A DNA stretch of 64,000 bases from Psychroflexus planctonicus (GTDB taxonomy: Bacteria; Bacteroidota; Bacteroidia; Flavobacteriales; Flavobacteriaceae), in NCBI RefSeq assembly GCF_014640195.1, contig NZ_BMGM01000005.1:62001-126000 (forward strand), given 5' to 3'. Made by a program: the position numbers and the translations under genes. Within the stretch, counting starts at the first letter, position 1; each line of letters starts with the position of its first letter. The notes beneath the pieces are model-generated. The model was not told the origin of the DNA, did no database searches, and was given only the letters and a program-made list of their open reading frames with translations. Below are positions 44,057 to 54,472 of this stretch, in pieces.

Positions 44057-44905
44057 GCCTTGCAAACCAAGCAATGAAATCTTCCAGTCTTTAATTTCTA
44101 CACCAAAGGTTTCGCTTATTTTTTGGGAATTCATCACGCTGTAAACAGGACGCTTTGCTTTTGTAGGATAAAAATCTGTTGATGAAAGCTGCACACCTTC
44201 CAAAGCGTTTTCATTTTTGAAAATTTCAAATGCGAAATCGTACCAAGTTGCTCTACCAGAATTTGAATAATGATAAACCCCAAAAGCTTCTATTTTGGTT
44301 GAAATTACTTTCAGAATAGCTTGTGCTAAATCATTTGCATTGGTGGGGCAACCTACTTGATCGGTCGTAATTTTTAAATCCATTCCGCTACCTATTTTTT
44401 GATGCATAGATTTATAAAAATTATGCCCAAATTGAGAATATAACCAAGATGTTCTAAAAATGTAATAAGAAGACATTATACGCTCTATAGCTTGCTCTCC
44501 TGCTAACTTTGAAGCACCATATACATTAATTGGGTCGGTAGCATCTGTTTCTAGATAAGGTTTGTTTTTTTCTCCATTAAACACATAATCTGTAGAAATA
44601 TGAATGAGCTGTACCTGCTTTTCATGACAAAGTTTAGCTATGTTTTCTACCGCTTCAGCATTTACAGAAAAGGCTTTTGTTTTTTCATCTTCTGCTAAAT
44701 CTACTTGAGTGTAAGCTGCCGCATTAATTAAAAAATCGGGCTTCTTTTCTTGAATTGCTTTTTCTATATCTTCTTTTTGAGTAACATCACATGCTTTAGA
44801 GCCTAAAAAAGTATACTTAAATTCTGTAAATTGTGAAGCAGCTTTTTGAATACATTGGCCTAATTGACCATTTGCTCCTAAAGTCAGGATGTGTTTTTGC
44901 ATCAT
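44054..44905 (-). CDS. rfbD: dTDP-4-dehydrorhamnose reductase
   Basis: 283 residues. Last step of dTDP-L-rhamnose synthesis. NAD(P)-binding GANGQLGQ at the start, STDYVFNGEKNKPY and the catalytic YGASKLAGE (Tyr, Lys) are all visible. Two Met codons lie at the start (44905 and 44902). It follows rfbA by 31 nt; rfbB and rfbC are not in this window, so the pathway is split. Its stop borders the GIY-YIG fragment. Confidence 0.93.
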   Translation of the reverse strand: MMQKHILTLGANGQLGQCIQKAASQFTEFKYTFLGSKACDVTQKEDIEKAIQEKKPDFLINAAAYTQVDLAEDEKTKAFSVNAEAVENIAKLCHEKQVQLIHISTDYVFNGEKNKPYLETDATDPINVYGASKLAGEQAIERIMSSYYIFRTSWLYSQFGHNFYKSMHQKIGSGMDLKITTDQVGCPTNANDLAQAILKVISTKIEAFGVYHYSNSGRATWYDFAFEIFKNENALEGVQLSSTDFYPTKAKRPVYSVMNSQKISETFGVEIKDWKISLLGLQG

Positions 44906-44936
44906 ACTGTAAAAAAATTAGTTTATATTGAAGTAG

Positions 44937-45788
44937 TTAAAGCTGAATATTTTTTCCGTAACCGCTTTTCATTAAAGGGGTAATTAGTTCTTGGAGTTCT
45001 GCTTTAGAAATGTACCCCATTTTATATGCCATGTGTTCTGGAGCACCGATTTTTAATCCTTGCCTTTCTTCTATAACTTCTACAAATTGTGCAGCTTGCA
45101 TCAAAGAAGTAAAAGTTCCTGTATCAAGCCAAGCCGTTCCATGATCTAAAATACTAACGTTCAATTTTCCCTTTTTAAGATAGGCATTGTTTACATCGGT
45201 AATTTCTAATTCACCACGATGGCTTGGTTTTATATTTTTAGCAATTTCAACTACTTCATTATCGTAAAAATAAATACCTGGAACCGCATAATTTGATTTG
45301 GGTTTTGCAGGTTTTTCTTCTATTGAAAGTGCTTTTCCGTTTTCATCAAATTCAACTACACCATATCTTCCTGGGTCATGTACATGGTATGCATAAATAA
45401 TTCCGCCATCAGGATTGTTGTTTTGTTGAAGCAGATTATCTAAACCTGAACCATAAAAAATATTATCGCCAAGTATGAGTGCAACTTTATCTGAGCCGAT
45501 AAATTCTTCACCAATAATAAAAGCTTCCGCTAGACCGTTGGGTTGATCTTGTACAGCATATTCAAATTTACAACCCAATTTAGAACCATCGCCAAGCAGT
45601 TTTTCAAATAACGGCAAATCTACAGGAGTAGAAATAATAAGTATTTCTCGAATTCCAGCAGACATTAAGGTGGAAAGCGGATAATAAATCATGGGTTTAT
45701 CGTACACTGGCATCAGTTGCTTACTAACGGTTAAGGTTAATGGATGTAACCTTGTTCCTGAGCCACCTGCTAAAATAATTCCTTTCAT
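44937..45788 (-). CDS. rfbA: Glucose-1-phosphate thymidylyltransferase
   Basis: 283 residues. First step of dTDP-rhamnose synthesis (dTTP + glucose 1-phosphate). Nucleotidyltransferase signature [16 protein letters not shown] at the N-terminus, then [11 protein letters not shown] and [11 protein letters not shown]; length is normal for RmlA. It is first of the rfbA-rfbD pair with its own -7 element. The product feeds O-antigen or exopolysaccharide. Confidence 0.95.
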   Translation of the reverse strand: MKGIILAGGSGTRLHPLTLTVSKQLMPVYDKPMIYYPLSTLMSAGIREILIISTPVDLPLFEKLLGDGSKLGCKFEYAVQDQPNGLAEAFIIGEEFIGSDKVALILGDNIFYGSGLDNLLQQNNNPDGGIIYAYHVHDPGRYGVVEFDENGKALSIEEKPAKPKSNYAVPGIYFYDNEVVEIAKNIKPSHRGELEITDVNNAYLKKGKLNVSILDHGTAWLDTGTFTSLMQAAQFVEVIEERQGLKIGAPEHMAYKMGYISKAELQELITPLMKSGYGKNIQL

Positions 45789-45820
45789 AATATGTACTTA
45801 TAAGATTAATTAGTTTGTTT

Positions 45821-45828
45821 CAAAAGTA
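45821..45828 (-). promoter_or_regulatory. -7 element of rfbA-rfbD
   Basis: Minus-strand TACTTTTG (TAnnTTTG), 32 nt before the rfbA ATG, in the gap after the hemF stop. Confidence 0.5.
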
Positions 45829-45833
45829 AAATT

Positions 45834-46736
45834 TTAGACCCAACTTTTCGGCTTTTTAAGCACATTTATCAATTTTTCTTCTTCAGAATTTGGTTCTGGC
45901 TGATGGTTATACTGCCATTGTACATGTGGTGGTAGACTCATTAAAATACTTTCTATTCTTCCATTTGTTTTTAGCCCAAATAAAGTTCCTTTATCGTGCA
46001 CAAGGTTAAACTCTACATATCTACCTCTTCTTATTTCTTGCCATTTGCGTTGTTGCTCTGTATAAGAAAGTTTCTTTCTTTTTTCAACTATTGGCAAATA
46101 TGCGTTTAAAAAGTTATCGCCCATATCGGTTACAAAATCAAACCAATCTTGCATGCTTTTTTCTGAAGTGGCTTTGCAATAATCAAAAAACAAACCACCT
46201 ATTCCACGGGCTTCATTTCTATGCGAATTCCAGAAATAGTTGTCGCATTTTTCTTTGTATAATACATAAAAAGTATCATCATGTCTATCGCATGTTTCTT
46301 TACAAACTTGATGAAAATGCTTAGCATCTTCTTCAAACAGATAATAAGGTGTTAAGTCTAAACCTCCACCAAACCATTGGTCTACAATATTTCCGTTTTG
46401 GTCGTACATTTCAAAATACCTAAAATTAGCATGAACAGTTGGCAGCATTGGAGAAGTTGGATGGATAACAAGGCTAATTCCGCAGGCAAAAAAATCGCAG
46501 TCTTTTACGTTGAAATAATTTTGCATGGATTTAGGCAAAGCTCCATGCACAGCCGATATATTTACACCGCCTTTTTCAAAAACATTTCCATTTTCAATAA
46601 CGCGGGTTCTTCCTCCACCACCTTCTTTTCTCTCCCATACATCTTCTTTAAATTTAGCTTTTTGATCTATTTTTTCTAGACCTGCTGTAATTTGGTCTTG
46701 CAACTGACTTATATATTTGTAAAAAGCTTCCTTCAT
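45834..46736 (-). CDS. hemF: Oxygen-dependent coproporphyrinogen III oxidase
   Basis: 300 residues. Converts coproporphyrinogen III to protoporphyrinogen IX with O2. Family segments: EDVWERKEGGGGRTRVI, GVNISAVHG, VHANFRYFE, WWFGGGLDLTPYY-like (here QWFGGGLDLTPYY) and RRGRYVEFNLVHDKGTLFGL. Cytoplasmic. Single gene with a -7 box 20 nt upstream. The use of an aerobic form fits an aerobic flavobacterium. Confidence 0.96.
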   Translation of the reverse strand: MKEAFYKYISQLQDQITAGLEKIDQKAKFKEDVWERKEGGGGRTRVIENGNVFEKGGVNISAVHGALPKSMQNYFNVKDCDFFACGISLVIHPTSPMLPTVHANFRYFEMYDQNGNIVDQWFGGGLDLTPYYLFEEDAKHFHQVCKETCDRHDDTFYVLYKEKCDNYFWNSHRNEARGIGGLFFDYCKATSEKSMQDWFDFVTDMGDNFLNAYLPIVEKRKKLSYTEQQRKWQEIRRGRYVEFNLVHDKGTLFGLKTNGRIESILMSLPPHVQWQYNHQPEPNSEEEKLINVLKKPKSWV

Positions 46737-46755
46737 AGGTATTTCAATTTATTGG

Positions 46756-46763
46756 CAAAGATA
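46756..46763 (-). promoter_or_regulatory. -7 element of hemF
   Basis: Minus-strand TATCTTTG (TAnnTTTG), 19 nt before the hemF ATG. Confidence 0.5.
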
Positions 46764-46855
46764 GAATAGTTAGCAAACTTTGCTAGTGCTTGAGTCAATT
46801 CTGTTAAAGCTATAATAAAGACTTTCAAACCATATGGGTAAGCTATGGCTTTAAT

Positions 46856-46863
46856 TACATTTG
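46856..46863 (+). promoter_or_regulatory. -7 element of metB
   Basis: TACATTTG (TAnnTTTG), 16 nt before the ATG at 46880. Back to back with the hemF promoter. Confidence 0.5.
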
Positions 46864-46879
46864 TGTAAAAATAATTTTT

Positions 46880-48022
46880 ATGCAATTCAATACAAAGACT
46901 ATCCATGGTGGACAAGAGAACATAGATCCAGCTTACGGTGCGGTTATGCCACCCATTTATCAAACATCAACTTATTCTCAAACCAGTCCTGGCAATCACA
47001 AAGGTTTTGAATATTCAAGAAGTGCAAATCCTACTCGTACTGCTTTAGAAAATTCTCTAGCAAGTATTGAAAATGGAAAATATGGTCTTGCATTTGCTTC
47101 GGGTTTAGCTGCTATAGACGCCATTATTAAGTTATTGAAACCTGGAGATGAAGTGATTTCTACAAACGATTTATACGGTGGTTCATACCGATTATTTACT
47201 TCTATTTTTGAAGGCTTAGGAATTAAATTTCATTTTGTGGGAATGGAAAGTACCACTGCTGTTGAAGCTAAAATCAACAAAAACACAAAATTGATTTGGG
47301 CGGAAACACCTACTAACCCAATGATGAATATTATAGATATTGAAGCCCTTGCAAAAATTGCAAAAACCAATAAGGTTTTACTGGCGGTTGACAATACGTT
47401 TGCCACAGCATATTTGCAACAGCCTTTAGATTTAGGGGCAGATATTGTAATGCATAGTGCAACAAAATACCTAGGCGGACATAGTGATGTGGTTATGGGT
47501 TCGGTTGTAGTAAATAATGAAGAGCTAGCCAATAAACTCTATTTTATTCAAAACGCTAGCGGTGGAATTGCTGGACCAATGGACAGTTTTTTAGTTTTAC
47601 GCGGAATTAAAACCTTACATCTACGCATGCAACGCCATTCTGAAAATGGAAGAGCTGTAGCCAAGTTTTTAAGTGAACACCCAAAAGTTGAAAAGGTCTA
47701 TTGGCCTGGATTGGAAAATCATCCAAATCATGAAATTGCTAAAAAACAAATGAAAGATTTTGGCGGAATGGTTTCCTTTACCACAAAAGGAAATAGTTAC
47801 GAAGATGCAATTAAATTTACAGAAAAAGTGAAGGTGTTTACCTTAGCCGAATCTTTAGGCGGAGTGGAATCTTTAGCTGGACATCCTGCTAGTATGACGC
47901 ACGCAAGTATTCCAAAAGAAGAAAGAGAGAAAACAGGAGTAGTAGACTCTTTAATTCGATTAAGTGTTGGGATAGAAGATGAAAAAGATTTAATTGAAGA
48001 CCTAAAACAAGCTTTAGCGTAA
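46880..48022 (+). CDS. metB: Cystathionine gamma-synthase/lyase type PLP enzyme
   Basis: 380 residues. Cys/Met metabolism PLP family, fold type I. PLP Lys196 in HSATKYLGGHSD, YSRSANPTR near the N-terminus, and SLGGVESLAGHPASMTHAS near the C-terminus. Members act as cystathionine gamma-synthase (MetB) or gamma-lyase; sequence alone does not separate them safely, so the MetB name is provisional. Single gene, ends before a bidirectional terminator. Confidence 0.88.
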   Translation: MQFNTKTIHGGQENIDPAYGAVMPPIYQTSTYSQTSPGNHKGFEYSRSANPTRTALENSLASIENGKYGLAFASGLAAIDAIIKLLKPGDEVISTNDLYGGSYRLFTSIFEGLGIKFHFVGMESTTAVEAKINKNTKLIWAETPTNPMMNIIDIEALAKIAKTNKVLLAVDNTFATAYLQQPLDLGADIVMHSATKYLGGHSDVVMGSVVVNNEELANKLYFIQNASGGIAGPMDSFLVLRGIKTLHLRMQRHSENGRAVAKFLSEHPKVEKVYWPGLENHPNHEIAKKQMKDFGGMVSFTTKGNSYEDAIKFTEKVKVFTLAESLGGVESLAGHPASMTHASIPKEEREKTGVVDSLIRLSVGIEDEKDLIEDLKQALA

Positions 48023-48053
48023 TAGATTAAACATCTTTTAAATTATCGGAATA

Positions 48054-48090
48054 AATAAAGGCTAACTTTTCAAGTTAGCCTTTATTATTT
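48054..48090. terminator. Bidirectional terminator between metB and the OMP gene
   Basis: Perfect 12-bp stem AAAGGCTAACTT / AAGTTAGCCTTT, 3-nt loop, A and T runs on both sides. It serves both converging genes. Confidence 0.9.
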
Positions 48091-48108
48091 ATAAACTTAA
48101 ATTGTTTT

Positions 48109-48918
48109 TTAATCAAAATAATATGTAAAACCAACGTTTAAGAAAAACATCCAATCGTTGCTTTCATTATTAGGATTTCTTGGATCTAAACCATCTACAA
48201 AATCAGAGAAAAAAGAGTGCCATCTTCCTTCTATAAACAAATCTATATCTTCATTTACACGATAACGTGTACCTGCTTGAAAATTAACAGATGCTGTAAT
48301 GTCTGATGAATTTGAAATCCGGTCTCTACCACCTGATGGTGGTGGCAAGAAGGTTGGCCACGTATTTTGTCGGGCACCAATCCTTCCTGGCAGACTAGTT
48401 TCTACAGATGGATTGTAATAAACCAAATTAATACCAAAACCTGCATAAGGTTGAAAAATTTCGATTTGCCTTTCGTATTCTCGTATGGGTCTCCAATTCC
48501 ATTCTAAACCCGTACCCAATTCAAACACTGTGGTTTTTCCAGACATATTTTCGAGTGTAGGTCCCAATCTTGGATCGTTTGGGTCACTTGGATCAAAAGA
48601 TTCACTTTCAGCACGAACCCATCTACCATAATGATTCAAATTTGTTTGATGTACTGTAAGTTGATTTCTCAACTTAAAGTGCTTGTGGAAATATTTGTAG
48701 GAATTTCTGCCGTAGGCGAAGTTAGCAAAGTGAATAATATTCACTCCAAAGCCTGTGTTACCAAAGTTTGTACTTCCATCACGTCTTTCTCCCCAATCTC
48801 CACGAAAGGAAACTGGACCTATGCCAAAACCTACTTCATGATAAATTTCTTGGGCAAAGCTAGAAATAGTAACAAAAAATACAAGCGGTAATAAAAAATA
48901 GTTAAGCTTGGCTTTCAT
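48109..48918 (-). CDS. Outer membrane protein of the THC0290_0291 type
   Basis: 269 residues from ATG 48916-48918. Signal peptide MKAKLNYFLLPLVFF...FAQ, then a beta barrel with YHEVGFGIGPVSFRGDWG near the start and a final aromatic strand FTYYFD. A longer frame from 48990 adds 24 residues that cover the -7 box at 48938-48945, so it is rejected. This family is found in flavobacteria next to gdhA, as here; its function is unknown. Confidence 0.82.
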   Translation of the reverse strand: MKAKLNYFLLPLVFFVTISSFAQEIYHEVGFGIGPVSFRGDWGERRDGSTNFGNTGFGVNIIHFANFAYGRNSYKYFHKHFKLRNQLTVHQTNLNHYGRWVRAESESFDPSDPNDPRLGPTLENMSGKTTVFELGTGLEWNWRPIREYERQIEIFQPYAGFGINLVYYNPSVETSLPGRIGARQNTWPTFLPPPSGGRDRISNSSDITASVNFQAGTRYRVNEDIDLFIEGRWHSFFSDFVDGLDPRNPNNESNDWMFFLNVGFTYYFD

Positions 48919-48937
48919 AGTGTTAGTTATCTGTAAG

Positions 48938-48945
48938 CAAATATA
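48938..48945 (-). promoter_or_regulatory. -7 element of the THC0290_0291-type gene
   Basis: Minus-strand TATATTTG (TAnnTTTG), 19 nt before the ATG at 48918; this placement decides the start. Confidence 0.5.
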
Positions 48946-49098
48946 TAAAAACAAATTTACCAAAGAAATTAAATTGTGTTTAGCAAGCATATAATTACAA
49001 GTATTGAAATAATTCTACAATTTTAGGCTAACTTGATTAAAATTTAAAAATATTTATTTTGAATATATGGCAATTTATAGGCTAAAATCAACTAGTGT

Positions 49099-49132
49099 TT
49101 TGCGAAATCTTAAATTATAAATTTTATATTTG
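49099..49132 (+). promoter_or_regulatory. Promoter of gdhA
   Basis: TTTG (49099-49102), 22 nt, TATATTTG (49125-49132); 30 nt before the ATG. Confidence 0.65.
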
Positions 49133-49144
49133 TAAATAACTTAA

Positions 49145-50506
<1,362 letters not shown>

Positions 50507-50528
50507 TATTTAATTTTTATAAACGTTT

Positions 50529-50562
50529 AAAAGCTTGGATTAATTTCCAAGCTTTTATTTTT
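50529..50562 (+). terminator. Terminator of gdhA
   Basis: 11-bp perfect stem AAAAGCTTGGA / TCCAAGCTTTT, loop TTAATT, then ATTTTTGG. It lies 22 nt after the gdhA stop. Confidence 0.85.
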
Positions 50563-50566
50563 GGTA

Positions 50567-50574
50567 TATATTTG
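50567..50574 (+). promoter_or_regulatory. -7 element of porZ-recO
   Basis: TATATTTG (TAnnTTTG), 26 nt before the porZ ATG, immediately after the gdhA terminator. Confidence 0.5.
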
Positions 50575-50600
50575 AAACGTAAAGCAGAGTTTTTAAACCC

Positions 50601-52895
50601 ATGAAAATATTTCAATTTATTCTAATCTTGTTTGCAACAGTTTTTGCAACAGCTCAAGATTTCCCTGGTTGGGAAGGCCATTTTTCTTATGTAAACATCG
50701 GTGGGCTTTCAAAAGGAAATAATAAAATAGTTGCCGCCGCAGAAAACGCATATTTTAACTACGAGCCCAACTTAGAGTTTACTTCTACTTTTAGTACCGT
50801 AAATCAATTATCGGGAAGAAAAATATCTGCAATACTTTATACAGAAGAATTTAATTTTACTTTAATTGGTTATGAAAATGGACTAATCCAAATAGTAAGA
50901 GATCAACAAAACCAAGTGCTAAATTTTGTAGATATTGTAAACCGGGTAACCATTGCGCCAACTCAAAAAAGAATAAACCATATTTTAGAGTACCAAGATT
51001 TTGCATATTTATCTACAGATTTTGGTATAGTAGAATTTAATTTAGACGACCGGGAATTTGGTGACAGCTTTTTTATTGGAGATGGTGGTTCACAAATAAA
51101 AGTAAACCAAACCACCATATTAGATGGTAAAATTTATGCAGCCACAGATAATGGCCTGTATGTTGGCGACTTAAACAACCCAAACCTGATTGATTTTAAC
51201 AGCTGGACTAGAATAAATAACGGTTCTATTAAGACCATTGCAACTTTTGAAAACCAAGTATTTTTAACAAATTCAGCAAATAGCTTATTTGTATTAAATG
51301 AAATTGACAATAGTCTAAATTTTGTAAATACCTTTAATGCTAGCATTCGCGATATGCGAGTTTCTAAAGAAGATTTACTTTTAATTACCAGAAACCAAGT
51401 ATTTTCTTACGATGAAAACTTAAATGAAGACATTCCTATATTTGAAGTAAATGGCCTTGATTTAGATTTAAGCACTGCCATTAGTGATGCTACAACTTTT
51501 TACCTAGCCGACCGAAATTTTGGTTTATTAGAAGTAAGTGAGCAAAGTGGAATACCAACAGCAAAATTCTTAAGCCCTAACGGCCCAATTTTAAATCGAG
51601 TTTTTAGTTTAACTGCTGCATCAAATCAACTTTGGGTAACCTACGGAGAATATGACCAGTTTTTTAATCCATACCCATTAAACACAAGAGGTGTCAGCCA
51701 TTTGGTTGGCGAAAATTGGTCTAACATCTTACCAGAAGGTTTAGATAATGCTAGAGTAATTTCGCATGCTACAGTAGATGCAAATAACCCTGATCGCGTG
51801 TATTTAAGCAGTTATATAGATGGCTTGTTAATTTTAGAAAATGAAGAACTCATACTCCGTTTAGACAATACTAATTCTGCTATAGAAGGTATTGCTTCTA
51901 CAGCAGATGATAACCGAATTGGTGCTTCTGTTCAAACACCAAACGGAGACTTATATTTTTCTAATGGCTTATCAGAAAATCCTATAAAGAGACTAAATAC
52001 AAACGGAGTTGTAGAAGCAGTTGACATTTCTTCTGTTTTTGATGAAGTCTTAAGTTCTAGTTCCACTAAAATTACTTCAGACGCACAAGGCAATGTTTAC
52101 ATGGCTACATTTAAAACAGGTGTTATGGCGTACCAGCCAGAAAACAATAGAGCTGGACGAATAAGCAGCGAAATTAACGGAGTAGATTTTCCAAATGTAA
52201 CCAATGCTAATCCTATTATAACAGCACTTGCAGTAGATAATTCTAACCGTTTATGGATTGGTACTTCAGAAGGTTTACGAGTAATGTTTAACCCTTCAAG
52301 CGTTTTTACAAATAGCACCCTAAATGTTTCGCCTATAATTATTGTAGAAGAAGATGGTGTTGCTCAAGAATTACTTTTTCAGCAAGCCATAACAGAAATT
52401 GTGGTAGATGGCGCAAATAACAAATGGATTGGCACCGCAGATTCTGGGGTTTTTCAAGTTTCAGCAAACGGTCAAGAAGTATTAAACCGTTTTACCCGAG
52501 ACAATTCGCCTTTACCGAGTAACAATATTACTAGTATTGCAATAGAAGGAAACACGGGCTTGGTTTATTTTGGAACGGTAAACGGTTTGGTTTCGTTTAA
52601 CAGTAGAGTTACCGATGCCAATAACGATTTATCTGAAGTAAGGGTTTTTCCTAATCCTGTTAGGCCCAATTACACTGGCGAAGTTACAGTAGATGGTTTA
52701 ACAGAAGGTGCCAACGTAAAAATTACAGACATTACCGGTAACTTAGTCCACGAAGAATTTGCACAAGGTGGAAGTATTAGATGGAACACAACTGCATTTG
52801 GAAAACACAAAGTTGCATCTGGTGTATATTTAGTTTTAATAACCGGAAGCGATGAAATAGAAACAGCCGTTAAAAAAATAATGATTGTACGCTAA
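50601..52895 (+). CDS. porZ: PorZ-like T9SS component, beta-propeller with sorting tail
   Basis: 764 residues. Signal peptide to about residue 18 (ATAQ). Two seven-bladed-type beta propellers: repeated strand motifs such as YLSTDFGIVEFN, NKWIGTADSGVF and NRLWIGTSEGL are two-component-regulator propeller blades. C-terminal about 85 residues form a T9SS type A tail (FPNPVRPN, GKHKVASGVYLVLITG). In Porphyromonas PorZ is a surface part of the type IX attachment complex and delivers anionic LPS to the sortase. Followed directly (TAATG overlap) by recO, the usual flavobacterial arrangement. Confidence 0.85.
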   Translation: MKIFQFILILFATVFATAQDFPGWEGHFSYVNIGGLSKGNNKIVAAAENAYFNYEPNLEFTSTFSTVNQLSGRKISAILYTEEFNFTLIGYENGLIQIVRDQQNQVLNFVDIVNRVTIAPTQKRINHILEYQDFAYLSTDFGIVEFNLDDREFGDSFFIGDGGSQIKVNQTTILDGKIYAATDNGLYVGDLNNPNLIDFNSWTRINNGSIKTIATFENQVFLTNSANSLFVLNEIDNSLNFVNTFNASIRDMRVSKEDLLLITRNQVFSYDENLNEDIPIFEVNGLDLDLSTAISDATTFYLADRNFGLLEVSEQSGIPTAKFLSPNGPILNRVFSLTAASNQLWVTYGEYDQFFNPYPLNTRGVSHLVGENWSNILPEGLDNARVISHATVDANNPDRVYLSSYIDGLLILENEELILRLDNTNSAIEGIASTADDNRIGASVQTPNGDLYFSNGLSENPIKRLNTNGVVEAVDISSVFDEVLSSSSTKITSDAQGNVYMATFKTGVMAYQPENNRAGRISSEINGVDFPNVTNANPIITALAVDNSNRLWIGTSEGLRVMFNPSSVFTNSTLNVSPIIIVEEDGVAQELLFQQAITEIVVDGANNKWIGTADSGVFQVSANGQEVLNRFTRDNSPLPSNNITSIAIEGNTGLVYFGTVNGLVSFNSRVTDANNDLSEVRVFPNPVRPNYTGEVTVDGLTEGANVKITDITGNLVHEEFAQGGSIRWNTTAFGKHKVASGVYLVLITGSDEIETAVKKIMIVR

Positions 52896-53617
52896 TGTAC
52901 ATTAAAACAAACGCATTTGTAATTTCTACATTAAAATATGCTGAAGCAGATTTAATTGTAAAATGCTACACCAAAAGTCATGGAATGTTAAGTTTCATGG
53001 TTAAAGGTGTTCGAAAAAGCAAACGTGGTAAGATTAAGGTTTCTTACTTTCAAGCTTTAAGTTACCTTGATATTGAATTTTCCTACAGACCCAATAAAAA
53101 TTTACTTTTTATTAAAGAAGTAGCTGCACAGCAAAGCTTTAACTCTATTCAGAGAGATGTTTATAAATCTACTTTAAGCTTATTTTTAGCTGAAGTCTTG
53201 CAATCTTGTATACAAGAAGAAGAAGCCAATAAAAATCTTTTTCAATTTATTGAAACTACCTTGCTTCAGTTGGAAAAAGCAGAAAAAATAGGCCATTTTC
53301 ATTTGTTATTTTTGCTTCAACTTAGCCAACATTTAGGTTTTTTTCCGAACAAAGAACAAACTGCATACGATTACTTTAATCTTATAGACGGAGTTTTTCA
53401 AATAAAAGAAACCAACAGATATTGTTTTTCAGGAAGAGAAATTGAAGATTTAAAATTGATTCTGAATTACAATTACGAAAATGCACAGCTTCTTAAAATG
53501 CCTAAGCAAAACAGACTCCAATTGTTAGATTTGATATTGTTGTATTACGAAATTCAGATCCAGGGTTTTAAAAAACCGCTTTCATATCAGGTCTTGCAAG
53601 AAGTCTTTACTTATTAA
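52895..53617 (+). CDS. recO: DNA repair protein RecO
   Basis: 240 residues. Works with RecF and RecR in loading RecA at gaps. N-terminal OB-fold MYIKTNAFVISTLKYAEADLIVKCYTK with MVKGVRKSKRGK, and a helical C-terminal domain; the zinc-finger Cys residues of some RecO proteins are not evident. ATG overlaps the porZ stop. Ends convergently with the DUF2807 gene (11-nt overlap). Confidence 0.92.
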   Translation: MYIKTNAFVISTLKYAEADLIVKCYTKSHGMLSFMVKGVRKSKRGKIKVSYFQALSYLDIEFSYRPNKNLLFIKEVAAQQSFNSIQRDVYKSTLSLFLAEVLQSCIQEEEANKNLFQFIETTLLQLEKAEKIGHFHLLFLLQLSQHLGFFPNKEQTAYDYFNLIDGVFQIKETNRYCFSGREIEDLKLILNYNYENAQLLKMPKQNRLQLLDLILLYYEIQIQGFKKPLSYQVLQEVFTY

Positions 53618-54296
53618 CAATCACTTTTTTAATGAGTCCGCCTAGTTTAGTGGTTTCATCTAAAACTTCAGGATTGCCAAAAACACTAACTTCTCCACCA
53701 GCAATAACGCTTGCTACACAAGATTCTGAAGCATAAACGCTAGCTGTTCCTTGATAACTAATTTCTACATTAGTAACTTTGGTTTTGAGTTTTTCTCCGT
53801 TGTATTCGGCTCCCGTTTTTATCACTATATTTTGATTTTGGGCTTTACCTTGTAAAGTAATTACTCCATTTGTAAGCAGATATAAATTTAATTTTTCAAC
53901 TTCAATTTCAGCTTGAATACTGGCCATTTCTACAGCTTTAAAAGAAATTTCATCCTGCTCGACTATTCCTTCTATTTCAAGTTTGGCACTACTAGTTGCT
54001 TCAATAGTTTCAACGCTTTTTACAAAAATATCAACCTGCGTATCCGAATTAGAAAATAAGCTGTTTAACGGCAAGCTAATTCTAAGCTCATCTCTTCTGC
54101 TTCGTATATTTACTTCGTCTTTGTCTAAGCCGTTTATTATAATTTTATTGGCATCTGCATTAACATGAATAGTAGCAATAATACCGCTTGACACTTTCAC
54201 TTTTGTGAAACTTTCAGCAATATTTTCTACTCTTTCTTGCGCTAAACAAAGCGTAAAAAAAAGAGAGAAAATTAGTACAGCCGTATGCTTCAACAT
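53607..54296 (-). CDS. DUF2807 (head GIN) exported protein
   Basis: 229 residues. Signal peptide to about residue 19 (CLAQ), then a right-handed beta-helix-like putative auto-transporter adhesin domain (head GIN), visible as repeated short strands with EATSSAKLEIEG, ISFKAVEMASIQAE. The family is cell-surface or periplasmic and of unknown function. A single gene with a -7 box upstream. Confidence 0.82.
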   Translation of the reverse strand: MLKHTAVLIFSLFFTLCLAQERVENIAESFTKVKVSSGIIATIHVNADANKIIINGLDKDEVNIRSRRDELRISLPLNSLFSNSDTQVDIFVKSVETIEATSSAKLEIEGIVEQDEISFKAVEMASIQAEIEVEKLNLYLLTNGVITLQGKAQNQNIVIKTGAEYNGEKLKTKVTNVEISYQGTASVYASESCVASVIAGGEVSVFGNPEVLDETTKLGGLIKKVIVNK

Positions 54297-54333
54297 GAAA
54301 TAAATTTAAAAGGGTAAATGTATTCAATATTTT

Positions 54334-54341
54334 CAAAGATA
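54334..54341 (-). promoter_or_regulatory. -7 element of the DUF2807 gene
   Basis: Minus-strand TATCTTTG (TAnnTTTG), 37 nt before the ATG. Confidence 0.45.
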
Positions 54342-54447
54342 TCTATAAATTACAAAAAAGCTAAGATTTGGATGTTAAGGAAACGGCTTCAGATAAACTT
54401 GATTTGTGAATAATGAATTATTGAAAGTTTGATTATCAGCAAAAATG

Positions 54448-54455
54448 TATCTTTG
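54448..54455 (+). promoter_or_regulatory. -7 element of the lpxH-like gene
   Basis: TATCTTTG (TAnnTTTG), with TTTG 16 nt upstream at 54428-54431 (slightly short spacing). It lies 17 nt before ATG 54473. Confidence 0.5.
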
Positions 54456-54472
54456 AAGCAGAATTGGTTTAC

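Noticed and set aside
50601-52895. Hybrid two-component regulator (from propeller blades)
   Set aside because: The propellers resemble those of two-component regulators, but there is no kinase or DNA-binding domain and a T9SS tail is present; PorZ fits.
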